From positions 2,604,001 to 2,668,000 of the forward strand of contig NZ_CP132353.1 in assembly GCF_030758455.1 (NCBI RefSeq): a stretch of DNA of 64,000 nucleotides, given 5' to 3'. Below, piece after piece: positions 44,772 through 53,441 of this stretch. Made by a program: the position numbers and the translations under genes. The notes below the pieces were generated by a model. That model made no database searches and had not been told where the DNA came from. It saw nothing but the letters and a program-made list of their open reading frames with translations. The number at the start of each line of letters is the position of its first letter. The stretch's first letter is position 1. The stretch is from Erwinia pyri. Lineage in GTDB: Bacteria > Pseudomonadota > Gammaproteobacteria > Enterobacterales > Enterobacteriaceae.

Positions 44772-44999
44772 TCAGCTAAAGGCTTCAGAGACGGCATAAC
44801 TGTCTTCAAACATACGGAAGCGGGTAATCAGCCCCTCTTCCACCCTTATCTCCAGAACAAACTCGGTTTCGATCAGCTTGCCCGTTTTGTTAACCCGTGA
44901 TGCCAGCTTACCAACAGCCACCACACGCTTATCTTTGACCAGGATATCCTTTAGCTCAAAGCGTTCAGAGGTGAGCTGCGCTCTGATCTGCGCGTAAAA
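44772..44999 (-). pseudogene. SnoaL-like (NTF2 fold) gene remnant
   Basis: On the minus strand a frame of 75 residues, without a start codon at its 5' end, reads FYAQIRAQLTSERFELKDIL, continues VVAVGKLASRVNKTGK and ends RFRMFEDSYAVSEAFS. This is the C-terminal half of the SnoaL/ketosteroid isomerase-like family, which normally has about 130 residues. The 5' end is cut off by a stop codon and the terminator of the LysR gene next to it, so a deletion seems to have joined the two. Confidence 0.75.
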
Positions 45000-45001
45000 T
45001 T

Positions 45002-45023
45002 ATCCTTTCATTTCTGAAAGGAT
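45002..45023 (-). terminator. Terminator after LysR 1
   Basis: ATCCTTTC and GAAAGGAT form an 8-bp stem around a 6-base loop; on the minus strand AATTTTA follows. Confidence 0.6.
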
Positions 45024-45044
45024 GCTCTGGCGGGGGATCCTTTT

Positions 45045-45962
45045 TTAATCGGGCAAGCACCAGTCGGGCTCACTTAAATGGCTGGCAAAAAAGTCAGAAA
45101 GCACCCTGACCTTAAGGGGACGGCTCCGCGAGGTGGGCGTAACGAAATAGAGGCCGCCCCTCGTCATCGACCAACCCTCAAGCAGCCGAACGAGGCGTCC
45201 GTCGCGCAGATATTCAGCGGCGATAAACTCAGGCAGTTCTGCTATGCCCAGCCCCTCAAGCAGCGACGGCAGAAGCGCTTCTGAATTGGTCACTCGCAGC
45301 GGGCCGGCTGGCACAATGTCCTCCTGTGCCCCGGAGGTATGGGTAAAGCGCCATACCTGGCTGCGTGCGCGCCAGGCATAACGGAAGCACTGACGTGCGG
45401 AGAGTTCTCTGGGATGAGCAGGCGCACCGTGCTCAGCAAGGTAGGAAGGCGAGGCGACAAGATACTGTGTCACCGCGCACAGGCGGCGCGCAACCAGCGA
45501 GGAGTCTGGCAGCGACGCAATGCGCAGCGCCGCATCAAAGCCTTCGGCAATTAAATCGACTGAGGCATCTGAGAGATGGAGATCTACGCTAAGTTCAGGA
45601 TACTGACGCAGCAGCGCGGGCATTAAGGGGGCGACCCAGCGCAGGCCAAATGACATCGGTAGGGCAAGACGTACCTGCCCGCGGGGCTGTATTGAAAGCT
45701 CATGCGCCTCACACTCCACCTCTTCTGCCTGACGATAGATCTCCGAGGCTTTTGCCGCCATGCTCTGCCCAAACTCCGTCAGCGCCAGCTTGCGCGAGGT
45801 GCGGTTAAACAGCCTTCCTCCCAGCCGCTCTTCAAGTCGCGCAACGGCACGCGACACTGTAGGTACGGATACGCCCATCACCCTTGCCGCAGCGGCGAAA
45901 GAACCCTCTTCTGCTACCTTGGCAAACATGGCGAGGCCTTCAAAATCGGGAAATTTGTTCAT
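45045..45962 (-). CDS. LysR-family regulator 1
   Basis: The ATG at 45962 (MNKFPDFEGLAMFAKVAEEGSFAAAARVMGVSVPTVSRAVARLEERLGGRLFNRTSRKLALTEFG) gives the standard LysR winged helix near the N-terminus; the frame extends upstream without reason. The 305-residue product has the usual periplasmic-binding-like effector domain. It diverges from the SDR gene at 46164, its probable target. Confidence 0.88.
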   Translation of the reverse strand: MNKFPDFEGLAMFAKVAEEGSFAAAARVMGVSVPTVSRAVARLEERLGGRLFNRTSRKLALTEFGQSMAAKASEIYRQAEEVECEAHELSIQPRGQVRLALPMSFGLRWVAPLMPALLRQYPELSVDLHLSDASVDLIAEGFDAALRIASLPDSSLVARRLCAVTQYLVASPSYLAEHGAPAHPRELSARQCFRYAWRARSQVWRFTHTSGAQEDIVPAGPLRVTNSEALLPSLLEGLGIAELPEFIAAEYLRDGRLVRLLEGWSMTRGGLYFVTPTSRSRPLKVRVLSDFFASHLSEPDWCLPD

Positions 45963-46038
45963 TTCAAATCTGCAATGATGAGTTTCAAACCATTCTATTT
46001 TGAAAATCTCTGTTCGTCGATATGCTTCTTCCATCGCG

Positions 46039-46090
46039 ACAACCTTCGCTGTCGCTTACGACACAGATGATTTTCAGACCTGCGGGTCTG
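46039..46090. promoter_or_regulatory. Inverted repeats between LysR 1 and SDR 1
   Basis: GCGACA/TGTCGC (about 46035-46054) and CAGACC-TGCG-GGTCTG (46075-46090) are dyads in the divergent promoter region and candidates for regulator binding. Confidence 0.4.
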
Positions 46091-46163
46091 CAAGCCCCTG
46101 GCTGCGGACAGTAGTGGGATGAATAAATGAACGCATTAACACTTTATCCTGAGGAAACAGATC

Positions 46164-46913
46164 ATGAGCAATAAACTTTCGAATAAGATCGCATTAGTGA
46201 CCGGTGGCAGTAGTGGCATTGGTCTGGCTTCAGCGCAGGAACTGGCTGAGCAAGGGGCAAAGGTTTATATCACCGGACGCCGCCAGCAAGAGCTTGATGC
46301 CGCTGTGGCCGCTATTGGTCCCGCAGCAACGGGGATCCGGGCCGATGCATCGGTTTTAGCAGAACTTGACCACGTTTTTTCAACCATCGCGAGCGAGTCA
46401 GGACGGCTTGATATCCTTTTCGCCAACGCTGGCGGCGGCGATATGATGCCCCTTGGCACCATTACGGAAGAGCACTTTGACCGTATCTTTGGCACAAACG
46501 TACGCGGGTTACTCTTTACGGTACAGAAGGCGTTGCCGCTTCTTACCGACGGCGCCTCTGTGATCCTTACCGGCTCCACCGCGGCCGCCAAAGGAACGGC
46601 CAGCTTCAGCGTTTACAGCGCAAGTAAGGCGGCAGTGCGTAACTTTGCCCGCTCATGGGCGCTGGATCTGAAGGATCGCGGCATCCGGGTCAACGTCATC
46701 AGTCCGGGTCCTGTGCGTACGCCCGGTCTGGGAGGACTGGTACCGGAAGCGCACCGACAGGGGCTTTTTGACACCCTTGCGGCAGAAGTCCCTCTGGGCA
46801 GACTGGGTGAACCTGAAGAAGTCGCTAAAGCCTTGGCCTTCCTGGCCTCTGATGATGCACGCTTTATCAATGCCTCGGAGTTTTATGTTGATGGCGGTCT
46901 GGCGCAGGTATGA
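46164..46913 (+). CDS. Short-chain dehydrogenase/reductase 1
   Basis: The 249-residue classical SDR has TGGSSGIG for NAD(P) binding, NAGGG, the catalytic Ser in LTGSTAA and the Tyr-Lys pair in YSASKAA, and ends in DGGLAQV. The Arg of GRRQQE after the second strand suggests NADPH. The substrate is unknown. It diverges from LysR 1. Confidence 0.9.
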   Translation: MSNKLSNKIALVTGGSSGIGLASAQELAEQGAKVYITGRRQQELDAAVAAIGPAATGIRADASVLAELDHVFSTIASESGRLDILFANAGGGDMMPLGTITEEHFDRIFGTNVRGLLFTVQKALPLLTDGASVILTGSTAAAKGTASFSVYSASKAAVRNFARSWALDLKDRGIRVNVISPGPVRTPGLGGLVPEAHRQGLFDTLAAEVPLGRLGEPEEVAKALAFLASDDARFINASEFYVDGGLAQV

Positions 46914-47066
46914 TCGGACAACCGTATTGAATTAACCAGACTGTAGCTTTATCAGCCCTTCATCAATCATGTCAGCTTTGCTGATATGCCCGGGTTAACG
47001 CGGTATATCAGCAAGCGATCTTATTGTGGTAATAATAACGTCAATACTTACTCAATAAGTGTCGCA

Positions 47067-48026
47067 ATGGAACCTATGACGATTGACCGACTGACGGGCC
47101 TGATTGCCTTCACTCGCGCCGCTTCGCTTGGCAGTTTTTCTGCCGCCTCTAAAGTTCTGGGTATCTCTCCTTCAGCCGTCAGCAAAAGCATCAGCCGCCT
47201 TGAAAAGCAGCTGGGATTATCGCTGTTTACGCGGACTACTCGCTCTCTCCATCTGACCCAGGAAGGGAGGATATTGTATGAAAAGGCGCTGCTGCTGCTG
47301 CAGGAAGCTGAAAACATCCAGCAGGCGGTGATTTCAACTAAAAGTCGCCCATCCGGTCTGCTTCGGGTGACGGCACCCTGGCCCATTGCGGTGCATATTC
47401 TTGCCCCGGCACTGCCAGAGTTCCATGCCCTGTACCCTGATATTATTGTGGATCTCCGTATCAGCGATCGGGTGGTTGATATGACCGCGGAGGGGATCGA
47501 TGTCGCTCTGAGAGTAGGCAGCATCCCGGACTCCAGGCTGATTGCCCGCCGGTTAGGGCAACACCGCATCTGCGCGTTTGCTTCCCCCTCCTACCTGAAA
47601 AAGCGAGGCACCCCTCTGCATCCTGATGAGCTGAAGCATCACGACTGCGTGAATTTTCGATTCCAGAACTCCGGCCAGCTATTCAGATGGGCTTTTAATA
47701 TGGATAACGAAATCGAGGAGTATCCGGTAAACGGCTGGATGATGGCTGATGCCAGTGAAATCGTGGCGGGTGTGATCGCAGCAGGCGGCGGCATCGGATT
47801 TTTGGCCACTTATATGAGTGCGCAGCAGGTCAGAAACGGCACGCTGGTTCCGGTGATGCCAGAGTATGCCTTTGACCGGGCGTGGATAACCGCATTATGG
47901 CCCGAAAGCCGGCGCAACAGCCTTAACGTCAGGGCATTTACAGAGATGCTTGGCAGGATCTTCGCGCAACCTACGCCGTGGGAGAGTAGCCTTGCCGCGT
48001 TTATGGGAAAAACGCCTTCCTGCTGA
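47067..48026 (+). CDS. LysR-family regulator 2
   Basis: The start at 47067 (MEPMTIDRLTGLIAFTRAASLGSFSAASKVLGISPSAVSKSISRLEKQLG) or the ATG at 47076 gives a normal LysR length of about 320 residues; neither has a strong ribosome site. The effector domain begins near residue 90. Two T-N11-A palindromes lie between it and the SDR gene downstream, which it probably controls. Confidence 0.87.
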   Translation: MEPMTIDRLTGLIAFTRAASLGSFSAASKVLGISPSAVSKSISRLEKQLGLSLFTRTTRSLHLTQEGRILYEKALLLLQEAENIQQAVISTKSRPSGLLRVTAPWPIAVHILAPALPEFHALYPDIIVDLRISDRVVDMTAEGIDVALRVGSIPDSRLIARRLGQHRICAFASPSYLKKRGTPLHPDELKHHDCVNFRFQNSGQLFRWAFNMDNEIEEYPVNGWMMADASEIVAGVIAAGGGIGFLATYMSAQQVRNGTLVPVMPEYAFDRAWITALWPESRRNSLNVRAFTEMLGRIFAQPTPWESSLAAFMGKTPSC

Positions 48027-48031
48027 TCTAT

Positions 48032-48044
48032 GCCATTATGGCAC
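48032..48044. promoter_or_regulatory. LysR-type box 1 (T-N11-A)
   Basis: TGCCATTATGGCA is a perfect 6-1-6 palindrome of the T-N11-A form, just after the LysR 2 stop codon. Confidence 0.5.
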
Positions 48045-48112
48045 TTATAAAGTGAGTATTAACGCTATTTTATTCACCAATGAAATCACCGAGGATGTTC
48101 GGGAGCTGTTAA

Positions 48113-48125
48113 TGACGTAACGTCA
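48113..48125. promoter_or_regulatory. LysR-type box 2 (T-N11-A)
   Basis: TGACGTAACGTCA is a perfect 6-1-6 palindrome of the T-N11-A form, 18 bp before the SDR 2 start codon. Confidence 0.5.
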
Positions 48126-48142
48126 CTATCCCGGAGATCACC

Positions 48143-48895
48143 ATGAACAGAATTGACGCAGCACCTGCCCCACAGAAAGAAACGAGTTTCATCGGTAGCC
48201 ATGTCATGATTTTTGGCGGCAGTTCTGGCATCGGTTTGTCTGCCGCCAGGCAGGCGAAAGAGGCGGGCGCCCGGGTCACCATTATCGGATCAGACGCTGC
48301 CCGTACCGCCAGCGTTGCTATGCAGCAGGGTTTTGAGTGGCGCAACGCCGATATCACCGATAAAGAGGCCATTGAGGCTGCCCTTGCTGATGTGGAAAGG
48401 GTTGATCATCTGGTTTTGCTGGCGGGTTCATTTGTGGCGGGAAAAATAATGGAGGCTGAACCCGTCTATTTACGCCGCGCTTTTGATGAACGTATCTGGG
48501 CTTCAGTTGATATCCTGCGTACGCTGGGCAACCGTCTCAGCGACAACGCATCTGTTACCTTTATTTCCGGGATTTTGGCCGACCGTCCTAACGCAATGGG
48601 CACCGCGGTGCTGGCCGCCGCCTCTTCTGCCATGGAGGGTCTGGCGCGCGGACTGGCGCTGGAACTGGCTCCCCGCCGGTTCAACACGCTCTCACCGGGC
48701 ACCACCAATACGGCGTTGCTGGGACGGACTTTAGGTGATGCACGCGACGGATATGTTTCCTCTCTCAGTGCACAGCTTCCCTTAAAAGAGATTGTTTCCG
48801 CGGATGCCGCGGGCGCTGCCGTGCTGTTTCTGATGCAGAACCCCTTTATGAACGGTGAAGTACTGCATATCGATGGCGGCCAGCGTCTTGTCTGA
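48143..48895 (+). CDS. SDR-fold protein without the catalytic Tyr-Lys
   Basis: The 250-residue product has the SDR cofactor motif FGGSSGIGLSAA and the terminal GEVLHIDGGQRLV, so the fold is clear. At the place of YxxxK it reads AVLAAASSAMEGLARG: both the Tyr and the Lys are missing. The Ser region is SGILADRP. Such SDR relatives occur (some bind cofactor as sensors or use other residues). It is followed after 33 bases by the Old Yellow Enzyme gene, so the two form an operon. Confidence 0.85.
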   Translation: MNRIDAAPAPQKETSFIGSHVMIFGGSSGIGLSAARQAKEAGARVTIIGSDAARTASVAMQQGFEWRNADITDKEAIEAALADVERVDHLVLLAGSFVAGKIMEAEPVYLRRAFDERIWASVDILRTLGNRLSDNASVTFISGILADRPNAMGTAVLAAASSAMEGLARGLALELAPRRFNTLSPGTTNTALLGRTLGDARDGYVSSLSAQLPLKEIVSADAAGAAVLFLMQNPFMNGEVLHIDGGQRLV

Positions 48896-48928
48896 GCCAG
48901 CGGTTCGTTAATCCCAAGGAAAATAGTG

Positions 48929-49993
48929 ATGAACAAGCTTTTTGAACCCCTGCAGCTGGGCGCCATTCATGCGCCTAACCGTTTTATTATGGCGCCGATG
49001 ACACGTGCCCGCGGCACCCGGGAGAGTGTGCCAACCGCCATGATGGCTGATTACTATGCCCAGCGCGCCTCAGCCGGTCTTATTATCAGCGAAGCGATCG
49101 GTATTTCCCGGCAAGGGCTGGGATGGCCCTATGCCACCGGTTTGTGGAATGCTGAACAGATCGCTGGCTGGCAGCACGTCACCTCTGCGGTGCATGCGGC
49201 AGGCGGACGGATCATCGCCCAGCTCTGGCACATGGGCCGCGTGGTGCACTCCACTCTGGGCGGAGAACAACCTGTTTCAGCGTCTGCCACTACAGCACCG
49301 GGAAAGGCCCATACCTATGCGGGACATGCTGCCTATGAACAGGCGCGCCCTCTGGAGACGGGAGAAATTCAGGGTATTATCCGTCACTATCGTCAGGCAG
49401 CGAGAAATGCTATGCATGCCAATTTCGATGGCATACAGCTTCACGCCTCTAACGGTTATCTTATCGATCAGTTTCTGCGCGACAGTGATAATCACCGCAC
49501 CGATAATTATGGCGGCTCCCGGACAAATCGCATCCGTCTGCTGGCAGAGATCGCCCAGGCCGTTTCAGACGAAATTGGCGCAGACAAGGTTGGCGTGCGC
49601 CTCTCTCCTAATGGCGAAACGCAGGGGATCCGTGACTCAGATCCGGTGCCGCTTTTCCGGCTGGCATTAGAGACGCTGTCAGAAATAGGTATTGCTCACC
49701 TTGAATTACGGGAACCCCCGGTCGATGGCTCCTTCGGCGTTGGCGAACAGCCCCCGCTGGCCTCGGTTCTGAGAGACGCTTTCCGGGGACCTTTGATCCT
49801 GAATTCAGATTTCAGCGTGGCGCGGGCCGAACAGGCATTAAGAGAGGGGACGGGTGACGCCGTGAGTTTCGGCAGACCCTTTATCTCTAATGCTAACTTT
49901 CCAGAGCGCATCGCCCGCGGCATCGCCCTGACGCCCGACGACAGTCGCACCTGGTTTACCCAGGGCCCGGACGGCTACATCGATTATGCCTGA
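48929..49993 (+). CDS. Old Yellow Enzyme-family ene-reductase (NemA-like)
   Basis: The ATG at 48929 follows AAGGA by 8 bases. The 354-residue FMN-binding TIM barrel shows APMTRARG, QLWHMGRVVHSTLGGEQPVSAS, the active-site HASNGYLIDQFLRD and NDNYGGS-type (TDNYGGSRTNR), and VSFGRPFISN. Members reduce activated C=C bonds and nitro compounds with NADPH, often for electrophile detoxification. It is cotranscribed with the SDR 2 gene. Confidence 0.92.
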   Translation: MNKLFEPLQLGAIHAPNRFIMAPMTRARGTRESVPTAMMADYYAQRASAGLIISEAIGISRQGLGWPYATGLWNAEQIAGWQHVTSAVHAAGGRIIAQLWHMGRVVHSTLGGEQPVSASATTAPGKAHTYAGHAAYEQARPLETGEIQGIIRHYRQAARNAMHANFDGIQLHASNGYLIDQFLRDSDNHRTDNYGGSRTNRIRLLAEIAQAVSDEIGADKVGVRLSPNGETQGIRDSDPVPLFRLALETLSEIGIAHLELREPPVDGSFGVGEQPPLASVLRDAFRGPLILNSDFSVARAEQALREGTGDAVSFGRPFISNANFPERIARGIALTPDDSRTWFTQGPDGYIDYA

Positions 49994-50018
49994 ATCCGGT
50001 GGCTGCCTTGTGACAGAT

Positions 50019-50055
50019 AAAAAAGCCCGTTCCGCCAGAACCAGCCGGAACGGGC
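50019..50055 (-). terminator. Terminator between the convergent OYE and ADH genes
   Basis: GCCCGTTCCG (50025-50034) pairs with CGGAACGGGC (50046-50055); on the minus strand a T run follows, so it serves the dehydrogenase gene and possibly both. Confidence 0.8.
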
Positions 50056-50072
50056 CTTACGGGCTACTTTAT

Positions 50073-51206
50073 TCAGGGTTTAAGAATAACTTTGGTCCAG
50101 CCCTCGTCGCGGTCGTCAAAATGACGATAGCCGTCAGGCGCCTCTTCCAGGCTCAGGCGGTGGGAGATAATCTGCCCCGGGTTCGCCTTGCCCTGATGGA
50201 TAAGGCGTGAAAGCTGGCGGTTATAGGCCTTAACATTTGCCTGCCCGGTGCGGATGGACTGCCCTTTGAACCAGAAGCTGCCGAAATCAAACGCCATTTT
50301 GCCCTCTTTGGCCATCTCGGTAGCGGCGCCAGGATCCTGAGGAATGAATACGCCGACGGCACCAATCCCGCCCGTTGCCTTAGTCGAGGCCACAAGGCTG
50401 TTCATGGTGGCGGAATTGTCTTCATGCCCGTGCTTGTTACAGCACTGATATCCCACGCACTCGCAACCGCAGTCGGTTCCGCGCCCATCGGTCTGATCCA
50501 GGATCTGCTGAACGGCCTCGTCGCCAACGCCCTGGATCGCTATTGCGCCCAGTTTTTCAGCCAGCGCTAAACGATCCGGATGCGTATCCACCACAAATAC
50601 CTGAGAGGCACCCTTGATGATCGCAGAGTGAGCGGCCATCAACCCTACTGGCCCTGCGCCGTAAATGGCCACGCTTTCACCAGGCCGCAGTCCGGCCAGC
50701 TCCGTAGCGTGCCAGCCGGTGGGGAAAATATCGGAAAGCATGACATAATCCTCTTCCTTCTCCACGGCGTCCGGCGGCAGGACAAGGCAGTTGAAGTCAG
50801 CAAACGGCACGCGCAGTAACTCCGCCTGCCCCCCTTCCCACGGCCCCATCTCGGCGAAGCCGTAAGCTGCCCCGGCAGTGCCAGGGTTAGTGGTCAGGCA
50901 GTAGCCGGTCAGCCCCTTTTCGCAGTTTTCACAGAAACCACAGCCGATATTGAAAGGCAGGCAGACATAGTCCCCTACTTTGACTCTCTCAACACCGCTG
51001 CCGACTTCAATCACCTGCCCCATATTTTCATGGCCCAGGATCCTGCCCTGTTCAAAGCTGGTGCGTCCCTCATACATATGCAGGTCCGAACCACAGATAT
51101 TGGTGGTGGTGATGCGAACAAGAACGTCGGTTGGACGAACGATTTTGGCGTCAGGAACGTTTTTTACCACAACGTCACGGGGTCCGTTATAAATCAGTGC
51201 TTTCAT
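50073..51206 (-). CDS. Zn-dependent alcohol/glutathione-independent formaldehyde dehydrogenase
   Basis: The 377-residue medium-chain dehydrogenase has the catalytic Zn ligands in NICGSDLHMYEG and GHENMG, the structural four-cysteine lobe GCGFCENCEKGLTGYC and the NAD site AIYGAGPVGLMAA. An insert with GCECVGYQCCNKHGHE is typical of the glutathione-independent formaldehyde dehydrogenase group. The GAGGAG ribosome site 5 bases before the ATG is strong. Formaldehyde or another small aldehyde or alcohol is the likely substrate. Confidence 0.88.
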   Translation of the reverse strand: MKALIYNGPRDVVVKNVPDAKIVRPTDVLVRITTTNICGSDLHMYEGRTSFEQGRILGHENMGQVIEVGSGVERVKVGDYVCLPFNIGCGFCENCEKGLTGYCLTTNPGTAGAAYGFAEMGPWEGGQAELLRVPFADFNCLVLPPDAVEKEEDYVMLSDIFPTGWHATELAGLRPGESVAIYGAGPVGLMAAHSAIIKGASQVFVVDTHPDRLALAEKLGAIAIQGVGDEAVQQILDQTDGRGTDCGCECVGYQCCNKHGHEDNSATMNSLVASTKATGGIGAVGVFIPQDPGAATEMAKEGKMAFDFGSFWFKGQSIRTGQANVKAYNRQLSRLIHQGKANPGQIISHRLSLEEAPDGYRHFDDRDEGWTKVILKP

Positions 51207-51547
51207 TATTTCTCCTCAGCAGGATGATTGAAATTCAGGGGAGTGAAGGTTCTTTCCCTGCTTGCGCTCATCTTAAGAACAGATTAAGTCTAGCGTGCTG
51301 ACCCGGAGAAGCAGGCACTTTGCGGTAAAAGAGGCCGTTGGGGGAGTCTGTGCGTCCAGATACTCCCCCCGACTATAGGAGAAAAAGCTGAAGGTTATGG
51401 CTGACATTCAGGCGGTCATTTAGCCGTGAGGCCAGTGCTGGCGGTGGCTCCCTTCACGGACAGGACAAACCAAAGCCGGGAGGAAACAGGCTGATGATAA
51501 TCAGCGGCCTTATCAGCAATAAAAAGAATTTTCTCTGTTACTAAACG
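51207..51547. other. Intergenic region ADH to SnoaL-like gene
   Basis: About 340 bp without a gene. It holds a hairpin with arms GGGGGAGT/ACTCCCCC near 51335-51370 and GCTGAT/ATCAGC near 51491-51505. The dehydrogenase promoter should lie here but is not clear. Confidence 0.45.
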
Positions 51548-51976
51548 TTAATGCCCAGGGAATTGCCCCAGCTGACGGAACAGACCAAACCACTCTTCAA
51601 GGTGCCAGGTAGAGGCAATTCGCCCTGCTGTAAAATGGTGAAATTCATGAATGGCAAAGCTGACCTGTTTGCCGGTGGCAGGGATCCCCATAAGCGAGCC
51701 AAGGTGCGTGCCGGTAATTTCAGCGCGTACGGCGATTTTTCCCGGCGTCTGAATCAGATCGTGGATCTGAATATGCACATCGGGAAAGGCTTCGATCAGG
51801 CCAAGGATAATGGGTTTTAATCCCTCAGGGCCTGGTCCCTGTCCTGGCGCTAACGGAATATCCTGCCACTCCGGGGTGACTACCTCGTCCAGTAAATCGG
51901 GGTTCTTTTCGTTAAAGGCGCGGTAAAGCGTTTCGACGGCAATGCGTTCTGCTGAGAGTTGTTCAGATGGGTTCAT
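51548..51976 (-). CDS. SnoaL-like / ester cyclase family protein
   Basis: The ATG at 51976 has AGGAG 7 bases upstream and gives 142 residues (MNPSEQLSAERIAVETLYRAFNEKN). The NTF2-like fold is seen in IQIHDLIQTPGKIAVRAEITGTHLGSLMGIPATGKQVSFAIHEFHHFTAGRIASTWHLEEWFGLFRQLG, the ester-cyclase pattern. The role is unknown. It diverges from LysR 3. Confidence 0.82.
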   Translation of the reverse strand: MNPSEQLSAERIAVETLYRAFNEKNPDLLDEVVTPEWQDIPLAPGQGPGPEGLKPIILGLIEAFPDVHIQIHDLIQTPGKIAVRAEITGTHLGSLMGIPATGKQVSFAIHEFHHFTAGRIASTWHLEEWFGLFRQLGQFPGH

Positions 51977-52069
51977 GGTGCTGCTCCTGATGAGTAAATG
52001 ATTGCCTGAGCATAAAGCCCGACTTATCATCAATCCAACAAATAACCGATATAGATAATTATACGATTT

Positions 52070-52981
52070 ATGGATTTTTACGGCATCGACCTGAACCTGC
52101 TGGTGGCGTTTAATGCCCTGAGTGAAGAGCGCAACGTGACCCGCGCCGCCAGCCGCGTTGGCGTCAGCCAGCCGGCGATGAGTGCGGCGCTGGGGCGACT
52201 CAGAACGCTGTTTGCCGATCCTCTTTTCCAGCGCAGCGCTGAAGGGCTGCTCCCCACAGCCAGAGCAAGAGAGTTAGCGATACCGATAGCCGGGGTGCTG
52301 CAGCAGCTGGAAGCGTCACTGATTGCCAGGCCCCCGTTCGATCCGGCCAGCGTCAGCCAGACCTTTCGGCTGGGTCTTTCTGACTATGCTGCTGGGGTAC
52401 TGCTGCCAGCATTGAGTCACGCCTTACAGGAACAGGCGCCCGGGGCGATGCTCAAGGTCGTCGCTTTCAGCCATCGTGACAGCGTGGTAGATCTGCTGGA
52501 TGCAGGTAAAATTGATCTGGCGATTGGCATTCCGCCCACGCAGCAGGAGAGCCGGATCCTCTCCCGTCTGCTTTTTCAGGATGAGTTTGTCACCCTGCTC
52601 AGGCGCGATCACCCCGCTGCCGGTCAGGCGCTGGATCTGCCTGCCTTCCTGAAGCTGAAGCATGTGCTGGTTTCACCGGAGGGCGATGGCTACGGCGTGG
52701 TAGATGCAGCGCTGGCGCAGCAGGGATTAAGCCGTACCTGCGCGCTGACGCTGCCACAAATGTTTACGGCACCTGCCGTCGTGGCCGCCACAGAGATGAG
52801 CGCAACGGTGATGAAACGCGTGGCGCTCAATGCGCCCATGGTCGATCGGCTACTCTGCTTTCCTCCTCCGCTGCCGCTGCCGGTTATTCCGTTCTGGCTG
52901 ATCTGGCACCGCCGCAATGAAGGCTCTGCCGCGCAGCAGTGGCTCAGAGCGCTAATTGCATCGCTGGCATCCTCGCTATAA
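52070..52981 (+). CDS. LysR-family regulator 3 (NodD-like type)
   Basis: The 303-residue product opens MDFYGIDLNLLVAFNALSEERNVTRAASRVGVSQPAMSAALGRLR, the pattern of the NahR/NodD-like LysR branch. It diverges from the SnoaL-like gene across 93 AT-rich bp and probably controls it. The start codon lacks a clear ribosome site. Confidence 0.88.
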   Translation: MDFYGIDLNLLVAFNALSEERNVTRAASRVGVSQPAMSAALGRLRTLFADPLFQRSAEGLLPTARARELAIPIAGVLQQLEASLIARPPFDPASVSQTFRLGLSDYAAGVLLPALSHALQEQAPGAMLKVVAFSHRDSVVDLLDAGKIDLAIGIPPTQQESRILSRLLFQDEFVTLLRRDHPAAGQALDLPAFLKLKHVLVSPEGDGYGVVDAALAQQGLSRTCALTLPQMFTAPAVVAATEMSATVMKRVALNAPMVDRLLCFPPPLPLPVIPFWLIWHRRNEGSAAQQWLRALIASLASSL

Positions 52982-53033
52982 TGGAGGGAATGGTGCAAAA
53001 AACGCATCCGGACAACGTTAATGAGGTGAAGGT

Positions 53034-53342
53034 TTGATCAAATACAGCGTGCTCTATCCCGCAACTGAAAATGGCCACTTCGATCACGATTACTATCGTG
53101 ACGTTCATTTACCGCTAATCAAAGCCAGAATGGGCGACTACCTGGTCTCTTACAGCATTGATAAAATCCTCAACAGCCCGGATGGTTCTCCGGCTCCCTA
53201 TGTTGCTGCCTGCTATCTGGTCTGCCGCTCCACGGAAGATCTGGAGAAAGGCATGGCGGGTCACATTGATGAGATTGTCGGAGACGTGGACAATTTCACC
53301 AACATCAAGTCGGTGAAATGGATTGCTGAAGTGGTGGTGTAG
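53034..53342 (+). CDS. EthD family protein
   Basis: The 102-residue product starts at TTG (MIKYSVLYPATENGHFDHDYYRDVHLPLIKARMG), with GAGGTGAAGG before it. The YYRDVHLPL block and dimeric ferredoxin-like fold identify EthD, a family first tied to ether degradation but with broader, mostly unknown roles. It follows LysR 3 by about 50 bases and ends in a terminator. Confidence 0.85.
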   Translation: MIKYSVLYPATENGHFDHDYYRDVHLPLIKARMGDYLVSYSIDKILNSPDGSPAPYVAACYLVCRSTEDLEKGMAGHIDEIVGDVDNFTNIKSVKWIAEVVV

Positions 53343-53360
53343 TCCCCTTTTCAGCCACAA

Positions 53361-53387
53361 AAAAACCGGCTCAGGGCCGGTTTTTTA
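53361..53387. terminator. Bidirectional terminator EthD / hemB
   Basis: ACCGGC and GCCGGT pair around TCAGG with an A run before and a T run after, serving both convergent genes. Confidence 0.85.
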
Positions 53388-53441
53388 TTGGCAACGCCAG
53401 ACTCTGTTTTGCAGGATCCGGCACAGAGATCGGATGCCGGA

